From Candidatus Bathyarchaeota archaeon (GTDB lineage Archaea; Thermoproteota; Bathyarchaeia; 40CM-2-53-6): 36,008 nucleotides of DNA. Under the pieces are notes generated by a model. It saw nothing but the letters and a program-made list of their open reading frames with translations, was not told the origin of the DNA and did no database searches. Positions 1 to 8,425 of this stretch are shown one piece after another. The first letter of the stretch is position 1; the number at the start of each line of letters is the position of its first letter. The stretch covers positions 1 to 36,008 of the forward strand of contig VBBD01000065.1 in NCBI GenBank assembly GCA_005882895.1, given 5' to 3'. Made by a program: the position numbers and the translations under genes.

Positions 1-285
1 TCGTTTCTCCAGAGGCCAGATCTTCTTCTCCAGCCACTGCTGAAGTTCAAGGTCGTCGGCGTATCCCCGGAAGAGAGTCATGGAAAGATGCGTATGAGTA
101 TTGATCAGACCCGGAATCAGCACTTTACCTCTACAATCAATAACTTCGTCTTTCCCTGACCCTTGAGTTATTCCCATGTCCCGAATGGTTCCACTGTCAT
201 CAATGCTAACAGAGGAGTTCCGGAGAACCTCACGATCAGGGTTTTGGGTGATCACCCAGTCGCAACCTTTCAGGAACAGTCCCAC
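1..285 (-). CDS. Amidohydrolase, SAH/MTA deaminase-like (N-terminal part, cut by window edge)
   Basis: The last 95 codons' worth of this minus-strand reading frame are visible, starting at a GTG at 285 just after the stop of the XPF gene (291). The translation begins [17 protein letters not shown] and continues to [30 protein letters not shown]. The H-x-H in NTHTH is the first metal-binding motif of the amidohydrolase superfamily. The LFRGYADD-x3-WL stretch is typical of the group that deaminates S-adenosylhomocysteine or methylthioadenosine and is related to triazine hydrolases. The rest of the catalytic barrel lies outside the window, so the substrate is inferred only from this N-terminal segment. 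The five-base gap to the upstream gene suggests co-transcription with it. Confidence 0.8.
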   Translation of the reverse strand, partial: MGLFLKGCDWVITQNPDREVLRNSSVSIDDSGTIRDMGITQGSGKDEVIDCRGKVLIPGLINTHTHLSMTLFRGYADDLELQQWLEKKIWPLEKR

Positions 286-290
286 GAATT

Positions 291-1010
291 CTACGCCTCT
301 GCGCGCAACTGGGTTTGAGAGTGGACCCCTTTTGAAGGCTTGTAGGGCGCATCTAGAAGGGCCCTAAGGCTCAGAGCCTTAGATTTGCCAATTCCAGCTC
401 CGACTGCCATCTCCGTTACGGAAGCGCTGAATGTTCGTCTTAGAGATCCAAAATGGGATAGCAATTGTTCGGCAGTGCGGGGTCCAACGCCAGGCACGGA
501 TCCAACAATGGATTCTTGAAGGCGTTTGATGTCCTCCGACCTTGGCTTACGAACAACAAGGGGAGGTGGCCCACGGCGGCCTTTGTAGCGACCCCCCTTG
601 CCGAGAGTGATCAAGAACTCTGCCGTCTCTTCTGGATCTCGTGTGAAAAAACAGTGCATGTCAAAATCTAGGACGGCAGAAATCAGCGCGCCCCATAGAG
701 AACGCGGGTTCCTCGCTCTCTTTAGTTCATTTTCCAGGTTACCTTCGACGACAAGAATCTTATCTCTATAGGACTCGCCTATTCTATACGCTTGGTCGAA
801 TAGCCTCCCGCTGAATAATGACGAGACGAAGTCACGGGTGGATTTTCGCTCCACGGCATATTCTCCAACTATGTAATCAGCCACCTCAAGGACCCTATAT
901 TCCACAGAAGCTCCCTTTGACCGAAGCTGGTCAGGAACCCCCGACGCTTTCTCCCTCTCATCAACGGCAATTCTAACCATTACGGGTCTGGAATCGCAGA
1001 GTGTGGGCAC
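291..1010 (-). CDS. xpf: XPF/ERCC4-family structure-specific endonuclease, short archaeal form
   Basis: This 239-residue protein consists of an N-terminal ERCC4 nuclease domain and a C-terminal tandem helix-hairpin-helix domain. The nuclease signature is clear: DER near residue 17 and VERKSTRDF near residue 55 form the GDx(n)ERKx3D active site. The stretch [20 protein letters not shown] is a helix-hairpin-helix DNA-binding motif. There is no helicase domain, so it is the short form found in Crenarchaeota and relatives, which cuts 3'-flap and branched DNA and usually works with PCNA. I do not see a clear PCNA-binding box at the C-terminus (it ends TQLRAEA). An internal ATG at 980 ([10 protein letters not shown]) fits the family start better than the first possible start at 1010. 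Confidence 0.9.
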   Translation of the reverse strand: MPTLCDSRPVMVRIAVDEREKASGVPDQLRSKGASVEYRVLEVADYIVGEYAVERKSTRDFVSSLFSGRLFDQAYRIGESYRDKILVVEGNLENELKRARNPRSLWGALISAVLDFDMHCFFTRDPEETAEFLITLGKGGRYKGRRGPPPLVVRKPRSEDIKRLQESIVGSVPGVGPRTAEQLLSHFGSLRRTFSASVTEMAVGAGIGKSKALSLRALLDAPYKPSKGVHSQTQLRAEA

Positions 1011-1191
1011 AACAAAAGACTATCCAATCGAATAGAGTACCAAATCGGGTTTGGAAGGTCATGTGTTGTTTTACGCTGTAGGTTCTACGAAAGAATGTTT
1101 TTCTTCGAAAGGGTTCTGTCAAGTCTCAGGTTGCCGGGGCTTCCCGTGAAGGCTGTAAATATGCGGTTGCTAGTCAATTAGGAACGATAGA

Positions 1192-1722
1192 TTGTCCAAG
1201 CAACCAGAGCCAGCCACGCAGAAGTCAAGGTCGAGGAGAAAATGGCTGGCTCCTCCGACATTCCTTGCGGGCGCGGTTGTTTATTGGGCAATCTCAGCGT
1301 CCTTGGATTCGGTGAAGGCCTACTTTTTCACAAATACCACGGATATCTCGGAATTAACTGTCTTCATTCCGATAACGGCCGTTGTCGCGTTTGTGGCGTT
1401 AACAATCTTCACTATCAGATATCTTCTGACTCAGCCAATGCCGGGAATCTTGCGGAGAATACCGCCTGCTCGGTACGTAATCGCCTATTACGTAGAATTG
1501 CCTCTTGCAACAGTTCTATTACTTTACTCGGTTCCCGGATTATATTCAATCTACCAAGACATTGTCACTTGCCCCCGATTCTCGGTCTGTTATTGGTCAA
1601 TCGGGGCGATGGAATGGGTGATTATGATCCATTTGGGCACCATATTCGCTGGAGTTCTCACTTTCGATTACGTTCGATATTGGCTCAAAGATCGAAAGAA
1701 TCGGTCGCTGAGCATTCAGTAG
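1192..1722 (+). CDS. Polytopic membrane protein of unknown function
   Basis: A 176-residue protein starting at TTG. It has a basic N-terminus (KSRSRRKW) and about four hydrophobic segments near residues 20-38, 55-78, 95-118 and 140-162, and ends in a charged tail (WLKDRKNRS). An AT-rich TGTAAATATG at about 1155 could be a TATA element for a near-leaderless transcript. I recognise no family. It converges on the next membrane-protein gene and their stops overlap by a few bases (1716-1722). The group of small membrane proteins here (to 2719) has no visible enzymatic link. Confidence 0.6.
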   Translation: MSKQPEPATQKSRSRRKWLAPPTFLAGAVVYWAISASLDSVKAYFFTNTTDISELTVFIPITAVVAFVALTIFTIRYLLTQPMPGILRRIPPARYVIAYYVELPLATVLLLYSVPGLYSIYQDIVTCPRFSVCYWSIGAMEWVIMIHLGTIFAGVLTFDYVRYWLKDRKNRSLSIQ

Positions 1723-2120
1723 CCCAATTGGGCCGGGATAATGTAGACCAGCATCGCGAGGCAATACAAGGCGAGAACCGCGATCAGCTTGTATTGGGTC
1801 ATGAAATCATAATCAAATGCATAGATGAACCACGCCATCAGATTGGCCACATTAAAGAAAATCATCGCCAGCAAGAAAGCCAAGTGCGCTCCAATGTAGT
1901 CTGTGAGCGGGGCCCCTAGCTGATCAATGCTCAGAACCGCAACTACTGTTTCCAATAAGAAGTATGCAGTCAGTCTCCAAAAAGGCGCAAACTGGTTATG
2001 GAATCGGATTTTTCCCCAATGGTTACCCATTACGATAGAGCTACCGAGTATGATCTCTGCGCTTGCTAGGAACCAATCTGAAAAAGGAGCCAAGACAGCG
2101 CGTAGTAATGGGTCTAACAT
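1716..2120 (-). CDS. Small membrane protein of unknown function
   Basis: 134 residues with four likely membrane segments (about 12-32, 45-65, 75-100 and 112-130). The sequence contains aromatic stretches such as FFNVANLMAWFIYAFDYDFMTQYK. No conserved catalytic motif is evident. The gene runs opposite to the 1192-1722 gene and overlaps its 3' end. It may be co-transcribed with the other minus-strand membrane protein at 2360-2719, although 240 bases separate them. Confidence 0.55.
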   Translation of the reverse strand: MLDPLLRAVLAPFSDWFLASAEIILGSSIVMGNHWGKIRFHNQFAPFWRLTAYFLLETVVAVLSIDQLGAPLTDYIGAHLAFLLAMIFFNVANLMAWFIYAFDYDFMTQYKLIAVLALYCLAMLVYIIPAQLGY

Positions 2121-2182
2121 TGGGAATCTTGCCTCTATTCAATTCGGCCTTCTGATACTCTCGGGAAGTCCTACTTATTCGA

Positions 2183-2374
2183 TTGGTGCAGGGATACGGC
2201 ACTTCATTGATTGGGGGCCTTAGCGTTCTCGGAATCATCACTAAGGAATTACCTGTCGGAAAAGTTCTCGATTGGGCCGATTCTTCTTTCGGTCTTACCT
2301 TTGAGTTGGGCGAGTTGTTCGGCGTTTACTCACTTTTGGAGAGAGGTCTTAGATCAGAATCACGCGGTAATTGA
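2183..2374 (+). CDS. Possible small protein, weakly supported
   Basis: This TTG-initiated frame of 63 codons lies between two minus-strand membrane-protein genes. The translation (GTSLIGGLSVLGIITKELPVGKVLDWADSSFGLTFELGELFGVYSLLERG) has protein-like composition with a hydrophobic N-terminal stretch. I recognise no homologue. Its end overlaps the 3' end of the 2360-2719 gene. The 240-base stretch may equally be non-coding. Confidence 0.25.
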   Translation: MVQGYGTSLIGGLSVLGIITKELPVGKVLDWADSSFGLTFELGELFGVYSLLERGLRSESRGN

Positions 2375-2719
2375 TCCTGTGGATAGCCAACCTAGCAAGT
2401 CAAACGCAAGGGCGAGTCCATAGATGAATCCGTCTCCGGCCGGTTTTAGTGTCGCCTTTCCTCTAGCATATTGCAAGATGACTAGTAGAACTCCAAGTAT
2501 GGCGAGAAAAATTCTCAGAGCAGGCAACTCTCTATCTAACGAAACAGTCGAACTACCTGCTCCAATCCAAGCCAAGAACCCAACAAGTAGTCCAAGACCG
2601 AACCCTCTTTGGCCGTTCATCCTATACCATTTCGGTCCGGTGAATCTGTTCGCCCTCCGCCATGCATTAGTCAAACTAAGCAACCGGGTTTTTACAGCTG
2701 GTCGAATAAGAACATTCAA
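2360..2719 (-). CDS. Small membrane protein of unknown function
   Basis: 119 residues. A basic N-terminal third (residues 1-38, including RRANRFTGPKWYRMNG) precedes three hydrophobic segments: about 41-57 (GLGLLVGFLAWIGAG), 68-84 (LRIFLAILGVLLVILQY) and 95-113. I recognise no family. It is divergently arranged with ribA, which starts about 70 bases away on the other strand. Confidence 0.5.
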   Translation of the reverse strand: MNVLIRPAVKTRLLSLTNAWRRANRFTGPKWYRMNGQRGFGLGLLVGFLAWIGAGSSTVSLDRELPALRIFLAILGVLLVILQYARGKATLKPAGDGFIYGLALAFDLLGWLSTGSITA

Positions 2720-2789
2720 CCGGAGCCTTTACAGAACCTTCGAAAGCAATGCTCAAAAGTAACTGTTCTCGCTTTTCGCGTCGGCCTTG

Positions 2790-3497
2790 ATGGGCATCCC
2801 GAAATCGGCTGTCGAGCAGCTCTTGAGGGAGAGCGAAGACCACGCATGCCGTGAGGCACCTGAGATCTGCGTAAAGGTCATGGCGATCGCAAACCTCCCG
2901 ACTCTATACGGTGACTATCAGGCCGTTGCGTTCTGGAACAATTTCGACAAGAAGGAGCATGCCGCGTTTATCCATGGCGATATTTTCGAGAAAGAGGACG
3001 TTCCAGTAAGGTTGCACTCCGAGTGTCTTACTGGCGATGCTATCGGCTCGCTACGTTGCGATTGCCGAGAGCAGCTTCAGGAGTCCCTCCTGCGAATAGG
3101 CAAGATGGAACGGGGGATAGTCCTCTATTTGAGGCAGGAAGGCCGGGGAATCGGCTTCGTCAACAAGATCAAAGCCTACCAACTGCAGGATACGGGTTTC
3201 GACACTGTTGAAGCGAACAAGAAGCTGGGCTTCAAGCCCGACGAACGAGACTACGATATAGCAGCCCACATGCTAATGTCGCTTCATGTAAGATCGGTCA
3301 AACTCCTGACGAACAACCCGGACAAGCTGAAGGATTTGCAGCTTCATGGAATCAAGGTGGCTGAGAGGATACCTGTTGTGATGCCACCGAACCAGTTCAA
3401 CAAGTTCTATCTGGAGACGAAAAGGAAGAAGCTGGGCCACATACTCGACATAGAGCAGCGCGACGATCTAGCAGCCTATCCTCACAATCAAGATTGA
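2790..3497 (+). CDS. ribA: GTP cyclohydrolase II
   Basis: Catalyses the first step of riboflavin synthesis, converting GTP to 2,5-diamino-6-ribosylamino-4-pyrimidinone 5'-phosphate, formate and pyrophosphate. The zinc-binding cysteines are present in SECLTGDAIGSLRCDC (C79, C90, C92 from the ATG at 2790). Other family motifs are YLRQEGRGIG, LGFKPDERDYDIAAHML and LLTNNPDKLKDLQLHGIKVAERIPV. A TTG at 2787 directly precedes the ATG, so the ATG is the better start. Compared with E. coli RibA there is an extra N-terminal segment of about 25-30 residues (including the acidic ESEDHACREAPE). No DHBP synthase domain is fused. A RibD-type reductase and a PTPS-like gene follow at 4778-6003. Confidence 0.93.
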   Translation: MGIPKSAVEQLLRESEDHACREAPEICVKVMAIANLPTLYGDYQAVAFWNNFDKKEHAAFIHGDIFEKEDVPVRLHSECLTGDAIGSLRCDCREQLQESLLRIGKMERGIVLYLRQEGRGIGFVNKIKAYQLQDTGFDTVEANKKLGFKPDERDYDIAAHMLMSLHVRSVKLLTNNPDKLKDLQLHGIKVAERIPVVMPPNQFNKFYLETKRKKLGHILDIEQRDDLAAYPHNQD

Positions 3498-3565
3498 AAT
3501 TGAAATTGGCTAATTCAACTTCCCTGGCAAAATCAACCCTCCTGTCATGAATTGGCTCGATACTG

Positions 3566-4300
3566 TCAATAAGCTCTGAAAACGGTCGGAAGAAGCTGTG
3601 GAATAACGTACACGATGAGCCATGTAAAAGGGATCGATGTAAGAAATGAAAGAGCCACTTGTCTCCAAGTATGATATCCTAACTTTATTCTTGTGCCTCC
3701 GACAATAGCACCAATAACTAGCATCAGCAGGAAATCTAAGACTCCAAAGCTGTAAAGTATAGCAACCGAAGGACCCGTAATCCCCCAAGTATGGATGCTT
3801 ACTTTGGTTAGGTATCTTGTGATTACGGCGGCAAACGTAGTGTTGGCGAAGTAAGCGAACATCAAAGCGCTGAATATGAAGGGAGCCCCGAGATATCTCA
3901 GCAGCGCGAAGCCGACAAGGTAAGAGAGAATCGCTATTGCGAAGAGTATTGGTCTGTCCTTGCGATCTTGCACATTCACGTCTCTTTTCAAGAAGCGCAC
4001 GTACACCAGAAGGGAGCCTAGCTCAATCAAGCTAGCAAAGAGTATGGAAAGCAGAAGGTAAAACAGCGTTTCTTCGATTCCACTTGCAATCGACAGAGCG
4101 AGAAAAGCGTAGGCAGACGATGCTTGAGGCATGAACACTACTGCAACAGCTTTGTAGATTCGGTCAAGACGTTGAGGACCTGAAAGTTGCGCTACGGGTT
4201 CTCTTGTAGTTGCTGACAGTATCATCGACTTCAACACAGCGGGAGATTGTTGATTAATCAATCTCCAACTTTCAGCTGCTTCGTAAGAGGAATTTATCAC
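3566..4300 (-). CDS. Polytopic membrane protein, PAP2-like C-terminal motif
   Basis: 244 residues beginning at GTG. The first about 40 residues are polar, followed by six or so membrane segments (about 55-75, 80-103, 118-138, 140-160, 175-205, 215-237). The stretch YLTKVSIHTWGITGPSVAILYSFG resembles the K-x-S-x-H-x3-G core seen in archaeal PAP2-type phosphatase relatives. The upstream phosphatase motifs are not obvious, so activity is uncertain. It is downstream of the VOC gene on the same strand with about 20 bases between them and may share its transcript. An internal ATG (residue 26) is an alternative start. Confidence 0.6.
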   Translation of the reverse strand: MINSSYEAAESWRLINQQSPAVLKSMILSATTREPVAQLSGPQRLDRIYKAVAVVFMPQASSAYAFLALSIASGIEETLFYLLLSILFASLIELGSLLVYVRFLKRDVNVQDRKDRPILFAIAILSYLVGFALLRYLGAPFIFSALMFAYFANTTFAAVITRYLTKVSIHTWGITGPSVAILYSFGVLDFLLMLVIGAIVGGTRIKLGYHTWRQVALSFLTSIPFTWLIVYVIPQLLPTVFRAY

Positions 4301-4319
4301 ATGCTCTCTTCTTCAGAAC

Positions 4320-4766
4320 CTACTGTTTGAGTTTCATCTTGTAATCGTTGATTAAGTTCTTCTGCCTAGCATCCAGTTTGCCAGCCCAATCATACCTCTC
4401 CGTGATCCGGAGGTAGAACCCAAAGGGATCGACTATTCTGAAGTCGCGACGCCCCCATTTCTTCAACTGCAGAGGTTGGACAATCTTTGCGAACTTCCTT
4501 ACGCTGTTATAGAACCGTTCCACTCGTTCAACGGGAATGATTATCTCTACCCCGTAACCACATTTTGTGGTCTTCTTGAATCGCCCGAAGTACGAATGGG
4601 AGTACACTTTCTGACTGCCACCATAGAAATTGAGGACACTCCTCTTTCTCTTCATTACAAGATAGTCCTCGGTCCGCCACAGTAGTTTGAAACCGAGCCT
4701 TGAGTAGAACTCGATTGCTCTCTTGAAGTCCGGGACGTGAAGCTCAATATAGACATCCGTTAACAT
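4320..4766 (-). CDS. VOC (glyoxalase/bleomycin-resistance fold) protein
   Basis: 148 residues of the vicinal-oxygen-chelate type. The N-terminal beta-alpha-beta unit MLTDVYIELHVPDFKRAIEFYSRLGFKLLWRTEDYLVM is characteristic. The second half ends in DFRIVDPFGFYLRITERYDW, which matches the usual DPDGN-type strand of VOC proteins. VOC members act as glyoxalases, dioxygenases or drug-binding proteins, and nothing here tells which. The start ATG is only 11 bases from the ATG of the divergent RibD-type reductase, so the two promoters must overlap. Confidence 0.8.
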   Translation of the reverse strand: MLTDVYIELHVPDFKRAIEFYSRLGFKLLWRTEDYLVMKRKRSVLNFYGGSQKVYSHSYFGRFKKTTKCGYGVEIIIPVERVERFYNSVRKFAKIVQPLQLKKWGRRDFRIVDPFGFYLRITERYDWAGKLDARQKNLINDYKMKLKQ

Positions 4767-4777
4767 TGTCGTCGACC

Positions 4778-5629
4778 ATGGCTAGAACGGTGCAATTATT
4801 TGAAGACCCGAACGTATCCATCGACCAACTGTCAGAATTCTACAAGGTCGAGGGATCTCCCCACACCTACCTGATGTTTGTGACCACAATCGATGGCATT
4901 GCGGTCCCTCTCGAACCTGGGCAACGCGGAGGATCCGAAATCGCTCTGCGGCACTTGACGGACAATCCAATAGCGGCAGGAGGTCTAACCGACAATAGAG
5001 CACTCCAGTACGGATGGGCGACGGCCGACGCCGTCCTGGGAGGTGCTGGAATCTTCAGAGACAACCCAGCGGCGAGCTGGTATCCCAGAGACAAGGACCT
5101 ACAGGATCTCCTGACGAAAAGGAATCGTAAACCCGTCAGAGCAGTTGTAACTGGGAGAGGAGAGGTCGATTTGAAACACCCCGTGTTCAACCCCAAAAAG
5201 GACGAGTGGCAGCCGGTCATTTTTACTACAGAGAAAGGAGAAGAGAAACTGAAGAGTCAAGCAAAACGGTTGCAAGTCCAGGGTTTCAAGCCTCTTCAGC
5301 CTGCCAAAACGTACGCCATTGGAGATACGAGCGTAGACCTTACCAAAGCCGTAGGGATTCTAAGAAAGGACTACAACACAAAGCTTCTGGATATTCAGGG
5401 CGGGCCGATTCTGGCTGGGGGTGTGGTCAAGGCGATGCTGGTCGATGAGGTCAGGCTTACAGTTTCCCCGCAGATCATGGGAGACCTCAACTCCGAGGGA
5501 AAGCGAAGACCCGGCTTTCTCACCGGGATCCATTTCGGACTAGATGACTCTCCACTCGCAGAGCTTGAAGCAATCGGAGTCTCGATGAGTCATATCTTTC
5601 TAAGATACTTGATGAACTATAGGAACTAG
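4778..5629 (+). CDS. RibD C-terminal/DHFR-like pyrimidine reductase
   Basis: About 283 residues of the RibD_C (dihydrofolate-reductase-like) family. The NADPH-fold features are visible: TYLMFVTTIDGIAVP at the N-terminus, ADAVLGGAGIFRDNP, and LLDIQGGPILAGGVVKAMLVDEVRLTVSPQIMGD in the C-terminal half. Family members reduce the ribose of the diaminopyrimidine made by RibA/ArfA (the archaeal ArfC step). Position near ribA and immediately upstream of a pterin-synthase homologue supports a role in riboflavin or pterin metabolism. The ATG at 4778 gives MARTVQLFEDPN; a TTG at 4766 overlaps the divergent VOC start and is less likely. Confidence 0.75.
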   Translation: MARTVQLFEDPNVSIDQLSEFYKVEGSPHTYLMFVTTIDGIAVPLEPGQRGGSEIALRHLTDNPIAAGGLTDNRALQYGWATADAVLGGAGIFRDNPAASWYPRDKDLQDLLTKRNRKPVRAVVTGRGEVDLKHPVFNPKKDEWQPVIFTTEKGEEKLKSQAKRLQVQGFKPLQPAKTYAIGDTSVDLTKAVGILRKDYNTKLLDIQGGPILAGGVVKAMLVDEVRLTVSPQIMGDLNSEGKRRPGFLTGIHFGLDDSPLAELEAIGVSMSHIFLRYLMNYRN

Positions 5630-5640
5630 GGTGGACAAGA

Positions 5641-6003
5641 ATGGAGATGTTTGCGATGAGAGAGTTCCAGTTTTCATCTGCCGCCTCGCTCGATGTTGAC
5701 GAGAAGTCGATGCAGGGACACAACTACGAACTAAGAGTCGTTGTCAAAGGGACTCCTGACGAAAGAGGGGTGATTCTAGACACCCGGATTATCGAGAGAA
5801 TCGTAAACCAAGAGATAATCGCGAAATTGGATAAGAGGAATCTGAATGAGATCATCCCCAATCCCACAATGGAACGCATCTCAGTCTGGATCTGGAACAA
5901 GCTCAAACCATCAATCAAGGAACTGCACGAGGTCAGAGTATGGGAGAACAGAAAGAAGGGAACTAGCGTGATTTACAGGGAAAATGGGCCAGCACAATCC
6001 TAA
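5641..6003 (+). CDS. 6-pyruvoyl-tetrahydropterin synthase/QueD-family protein lacking zinc ligands
   Basis: 120 residues with the PTPS fold: MREFQFSSAAS at the N-terminus, QGHNYELRVVVKG, ILDTRIIERIVNQEI, and ENPT-like NPTMERISVWIWNKLKPSI followed by LHEVRVWENRKKGTSVIY. Canonical members bind zinc with three histidines (F-x-A-A-H and H-G-H). Here the first is Ser16 (AAS), the second is Gln25 (QGH), and only His27 remains. The loop carrying the catalytic cysteine is about six residues shorter and contains no cysteine. The substrate-anchoring Glu of the PTxE motif is retained. The protein is therefore probably not an ordinary PTPS or QueD enzyme. It follows the RibD-type gene by 11 bases and is likely co-transcribed. 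Confidence 0.8.
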   Translation: MEMFAMREFQFSSAASLDVDEKSMQGHNYELRVVVKGTPDERGVILDTRIIERIVNQEIIAKLDKRNLNEIIPNPTMERISVWIWNKLKPSIKELHEVRVWENRKKGTSVIYRENGPAQS

Positions 6004-6482
6004 TCCTTTGAGATATTTCCTTTCACCTTAGATCGCAAATATTCGGGTATGTCAAGCTCAAGGAAAACCTCACCCATATCTCCCATCGTCTGCTTGAAGT
6101 GATGCCTCTCATACAGCTTCTTAGCAAGGGTGTGAATTGTCGAGGTCTCGACGCCAACTGCACCCATTGCAAGCGAGTCTGCAATCGCTCCTTCTAGGAG
6201 AAGCGTTCCTAATCTTTTTCCCCTGTATGATGGGGATACGTAGAACGCTGTTATGAAGGAGTTGGGGCCTCCGTCGATGATATCTTCATGCATGACGTAG
6301 TGGATGAACCCAATCACTAGATTGTTAACCTCCGCTAGAAGCACCTCTCTGTTCGTAATTGCTCGGTGTATCGAGTCTAGTCGTCCTGAGTCTGGTTTCC
6401 AATCAAACCATTCAGATAGAAGGCTGTCCACGGCATGGGCATCTGTCTTTGCGGCTCTCCTGACTGTGAGAAAGCTGGCCAA
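6000..6482 (-). CDS. GNAT-family N-acetyltransferase
   Basis: 160 residues with the standard GNAT layout: N-terminal LTVRRAAKTDAHAVDSLLSEW, a central strand VIGFIHYVMHEDI, and the acetyl-CoA-binding motif A, FYVSPSYRGKRLGTLLLEGAI (R-G-x-x-x-G/T form). The C-terminal ETSTIHTLAKKLYERHHFKQT is the usual motif B. The substrate cannot be told from sequence. It converges on the PTPS-like gene with a four-base overlap. Confidence 0.85.
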   Translation of the reverse strand: MASFLTVRRAAKTDAHAVDSLLSEWFDWKPDSGRLDSIHRAITNREVLLAEVNNLVIGFIHYVMHEDIIDGGPNSFITAFYVSPSYRGKRLGTLLLEGAIADSLAMGAVGVETSTIHTLAKKLYERHHFKQTMGDMGEVFLELDIPEYLRSKVKGNISKD

Positions 6483-6604
6483 CTGTCATCAATACCCCTC
6501 CGTAAGCCTCCATGACAACCGAAGACGAATAAAGCATTATCGCAAGCTTCGAAATTCGCTCTTTTCATAGGCGGGCTATGGCGATTCGACAGGCGCGGTC
6601 GACA

Positions 6605-8329
6605 TCAGGAGTGGATCCCCGACTCTCTGTCGATCCAGCTCTGCATCTTGTTCTCAAGAACATCCAATGCCAGAGCGCCATCGCCGAGGAGTTCGTCGTG
6701 GAATTTGCGAATGTCGAATCGTGGTCCGAGCGTCTTCTCCGCCCTTGCCCGTAGCTCGCTGATTTTGAGCTGGCCGATCTTGTATGCTAGCGCTTGGCCT
6801 GGCCATGCAATGTACCTTTCCACCTCAGAAGCAATATTGAGTTCTGAGAGAGCGGTATTCTCTAGAAAGAATTGGATGGCGCGCTCACGCGTCCAACGCT
6901 TGTGATGAATTCCCGTGTCTACAACCAGCCGGGCTGCACGCCAGGCGTCAAAACTCAATCTCCCGAAATCAGAAAGTGCATCGTTGTAGAACCCGACTAG
7001 CTTGGGGAGTTCCTCCGAATAGAGACCCCAGCCTTCAATGAACGCAGTATAGCCCCCGTGTCTCCGAAACTTGGGCAGATTAGTCAGCTCTTGTTGAATT
7101 GCCAGTTGCAGATGATGTCCCGGCACGGCCTCATGGTAGGCCAGCACCTCCATTGTATACTTGGGCCGTTGCTCTGGTCGGAATGTGTTCACGTAGAAGT
7201 AGGCTGGACGCGACCCGTCTTCGGGTGGACGGTAGTAGTAAGCGTCTGGCGCGGCTTCCGCTCTGAACGTTTCAATTTCGCGGAACCCATATTTCGCCTT
7301 CGGCAACCGTCCAAACAATGACGGAAGCTTCTCCTCCATCTGTTGTAAAATCTTCTTGAATCCGGCCAGGAGTTCGGCGGCTGAGGTGTTGTAGAGTGAC
7401 CTGTCCTTTCTGAGGGAAGAGATGAAATCTTGCAAGGAGCCTTTGAAACCGATACGGTCTACAATTGCCCGCATTTCCGCGTGAATGCGTAACAGCTCTC
7501 TGAGACCTAGATCATGAATCTCATTCGGCGACAGGTTCGTGGTAGTGTAGTGCCTGACGGTGTAAGAGTATCGTTCGTTCCCGTCGGGAAGAGACCAGAC
7601 ACCGACGTCGCTTCGACACGCTGGCAGATATTCTTCTTTGAAGAAGGCGAGGAGTTTCTCAAAAGCTGGAACGACTGACTGTCGGATCGCTTCCTCAATG
7701 TTGCTCCTTACACGAAGTGCGTCCCTCGAAGCGATTCCTGGGGGAATGTTCTCAACGGACTTGTAGAGGTCGAGCTTCTTGGGATCTTGGACACCGTTAG
7801 CTTCCAATTGGGGAATGATCTTTTCCGCAGTCACTTTGGCAAGAACAATTCTGGCTCTTATGCCGGTTCGCATGCTCTGAATGACTTGGTCTACAAGTCG
7901 GGGAAAGGCTCGAAGGCGGCTGGAAAAATTCTCGAAATCCGAGAGCGACCCGAATGGATGATAGGTGACGAGCTCGGGAATGTCGATCTGCAGTCCGGAC
8001 TGCTGGGTCATGGGCGTGAGATAAGGACGGAACTTCGCCGCTTCTAGATTGTCTTTTAGTTCACGTTCGAAGAGTTCGTAGTTCAGCTGATCTGGTTTCG
8101 ATGATGGTTTCTTGATACTCCTCAATCGGTCCAGATATTTCTTGGACTGAGCGACTCGACGATGGAAAGCGTCCGCCGAGGCGTCCTCTAAGAGTCCGTC
8201 ATATCGATGGTCCCCGAGATAGGTTGCGCTGAGAGGATACTCTTTGAGAGTGAATTCCCAATAATCGTCGTACAGTTGGTTGAGTTGAGTTACGACATCA
8301 CCAGACGAGACTGATTTCCCGCGCGGCAT
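6605..8329 (-). CDS. DUF885-family protein, putative zinc metallopeptidase
   Basis: 574 residues, the usual length for DUF885 proteins. The stretch LAYHEAVPGHHLQLAIQQE carries the HExxxGHH-type metal-binding motif of this family. Further family blocks are YYYRPPEDGSRPAYFYVNT upstream and the C-terminal RYIAWPGQALAYKIGQLKI. No signal peptide is visible, so it is probably cytosolic. Some members are assigned peptidase activity by analogy, but the natural substrate is unknown. The gene starts at ATG 8329 and is transcribed alone or after the 8426-8788 gene on the same strand. Confidence 0.85.
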   Translation of the reverse strand: MPRGKSVSSGDVVTQLNQLYDDYWEFTLKEYPLSATYLGDHRYDGLLEDASADAFHRRVAQSKKYLDRLRSIKKPSSKPDQLNYELFERELKDNLEAAKFRPYLTPMTQQSGLQIDIPELVTYHPFGSLSDFENFSSRLRAFPRLVDQVIQSMRTGIRARIVLAKVTAEKIIPQLEANGVQDPKKLDLYKSVENIPPGIASRDALRVRSNIEEAIRQSVVPAFEKLLAFFKEEYLPACRSDVGVWSLPDGNERYSYTVRHYTTTNLSPNEIHDLGLRELLRIHAEMRAIVDRIGFKGSLQDFISSLRKDRSLYNTSAAELLAGFKKILQQMEEKLPSLFGRLPKAKYGFREIETFRAEAAPDAYYYRPPEDGSRPAYFYVNTFRPEQRPKYTMEVLAYHEAVPGHHLQLAIQQELTNLPKFRRHGGYTAFIEGWGLYSEELPKLVGFYNDALSDFGRLSFDAWRAARLVVDTGIHHKRWTRERAIQFFLENTALSELNIASEVERYIAWPGQALAYKIGQLKISELRARAEKTLGPRFDIRKFHDELLGDGALALDVLENKMQSWIDRESGIHS

Positions 8330-8425
8330 ATCGGACCGTTTGTCAACTCGGGCGATGGATTCTATTTATGCGCAGGGATCTAGGTAAGACGTTGAAACTC
8401 CACGTCACGAAGAGGCAGGTCCGGT

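Noticed and set aside
176-367. Short plus-strand frame over the amidohydrolase start
   Set aside because: It is the antisense of the amidohydrolase N-terminus and the XPF end, both with clear motifs.
1242-1919. 225-codon plus-strand frame overlapping the membrane protein at 1192
   Set aside because: Its composition is not protein-like (many Cys, His, Arg without pattern), while the 1192 frame has regular membrane segments.
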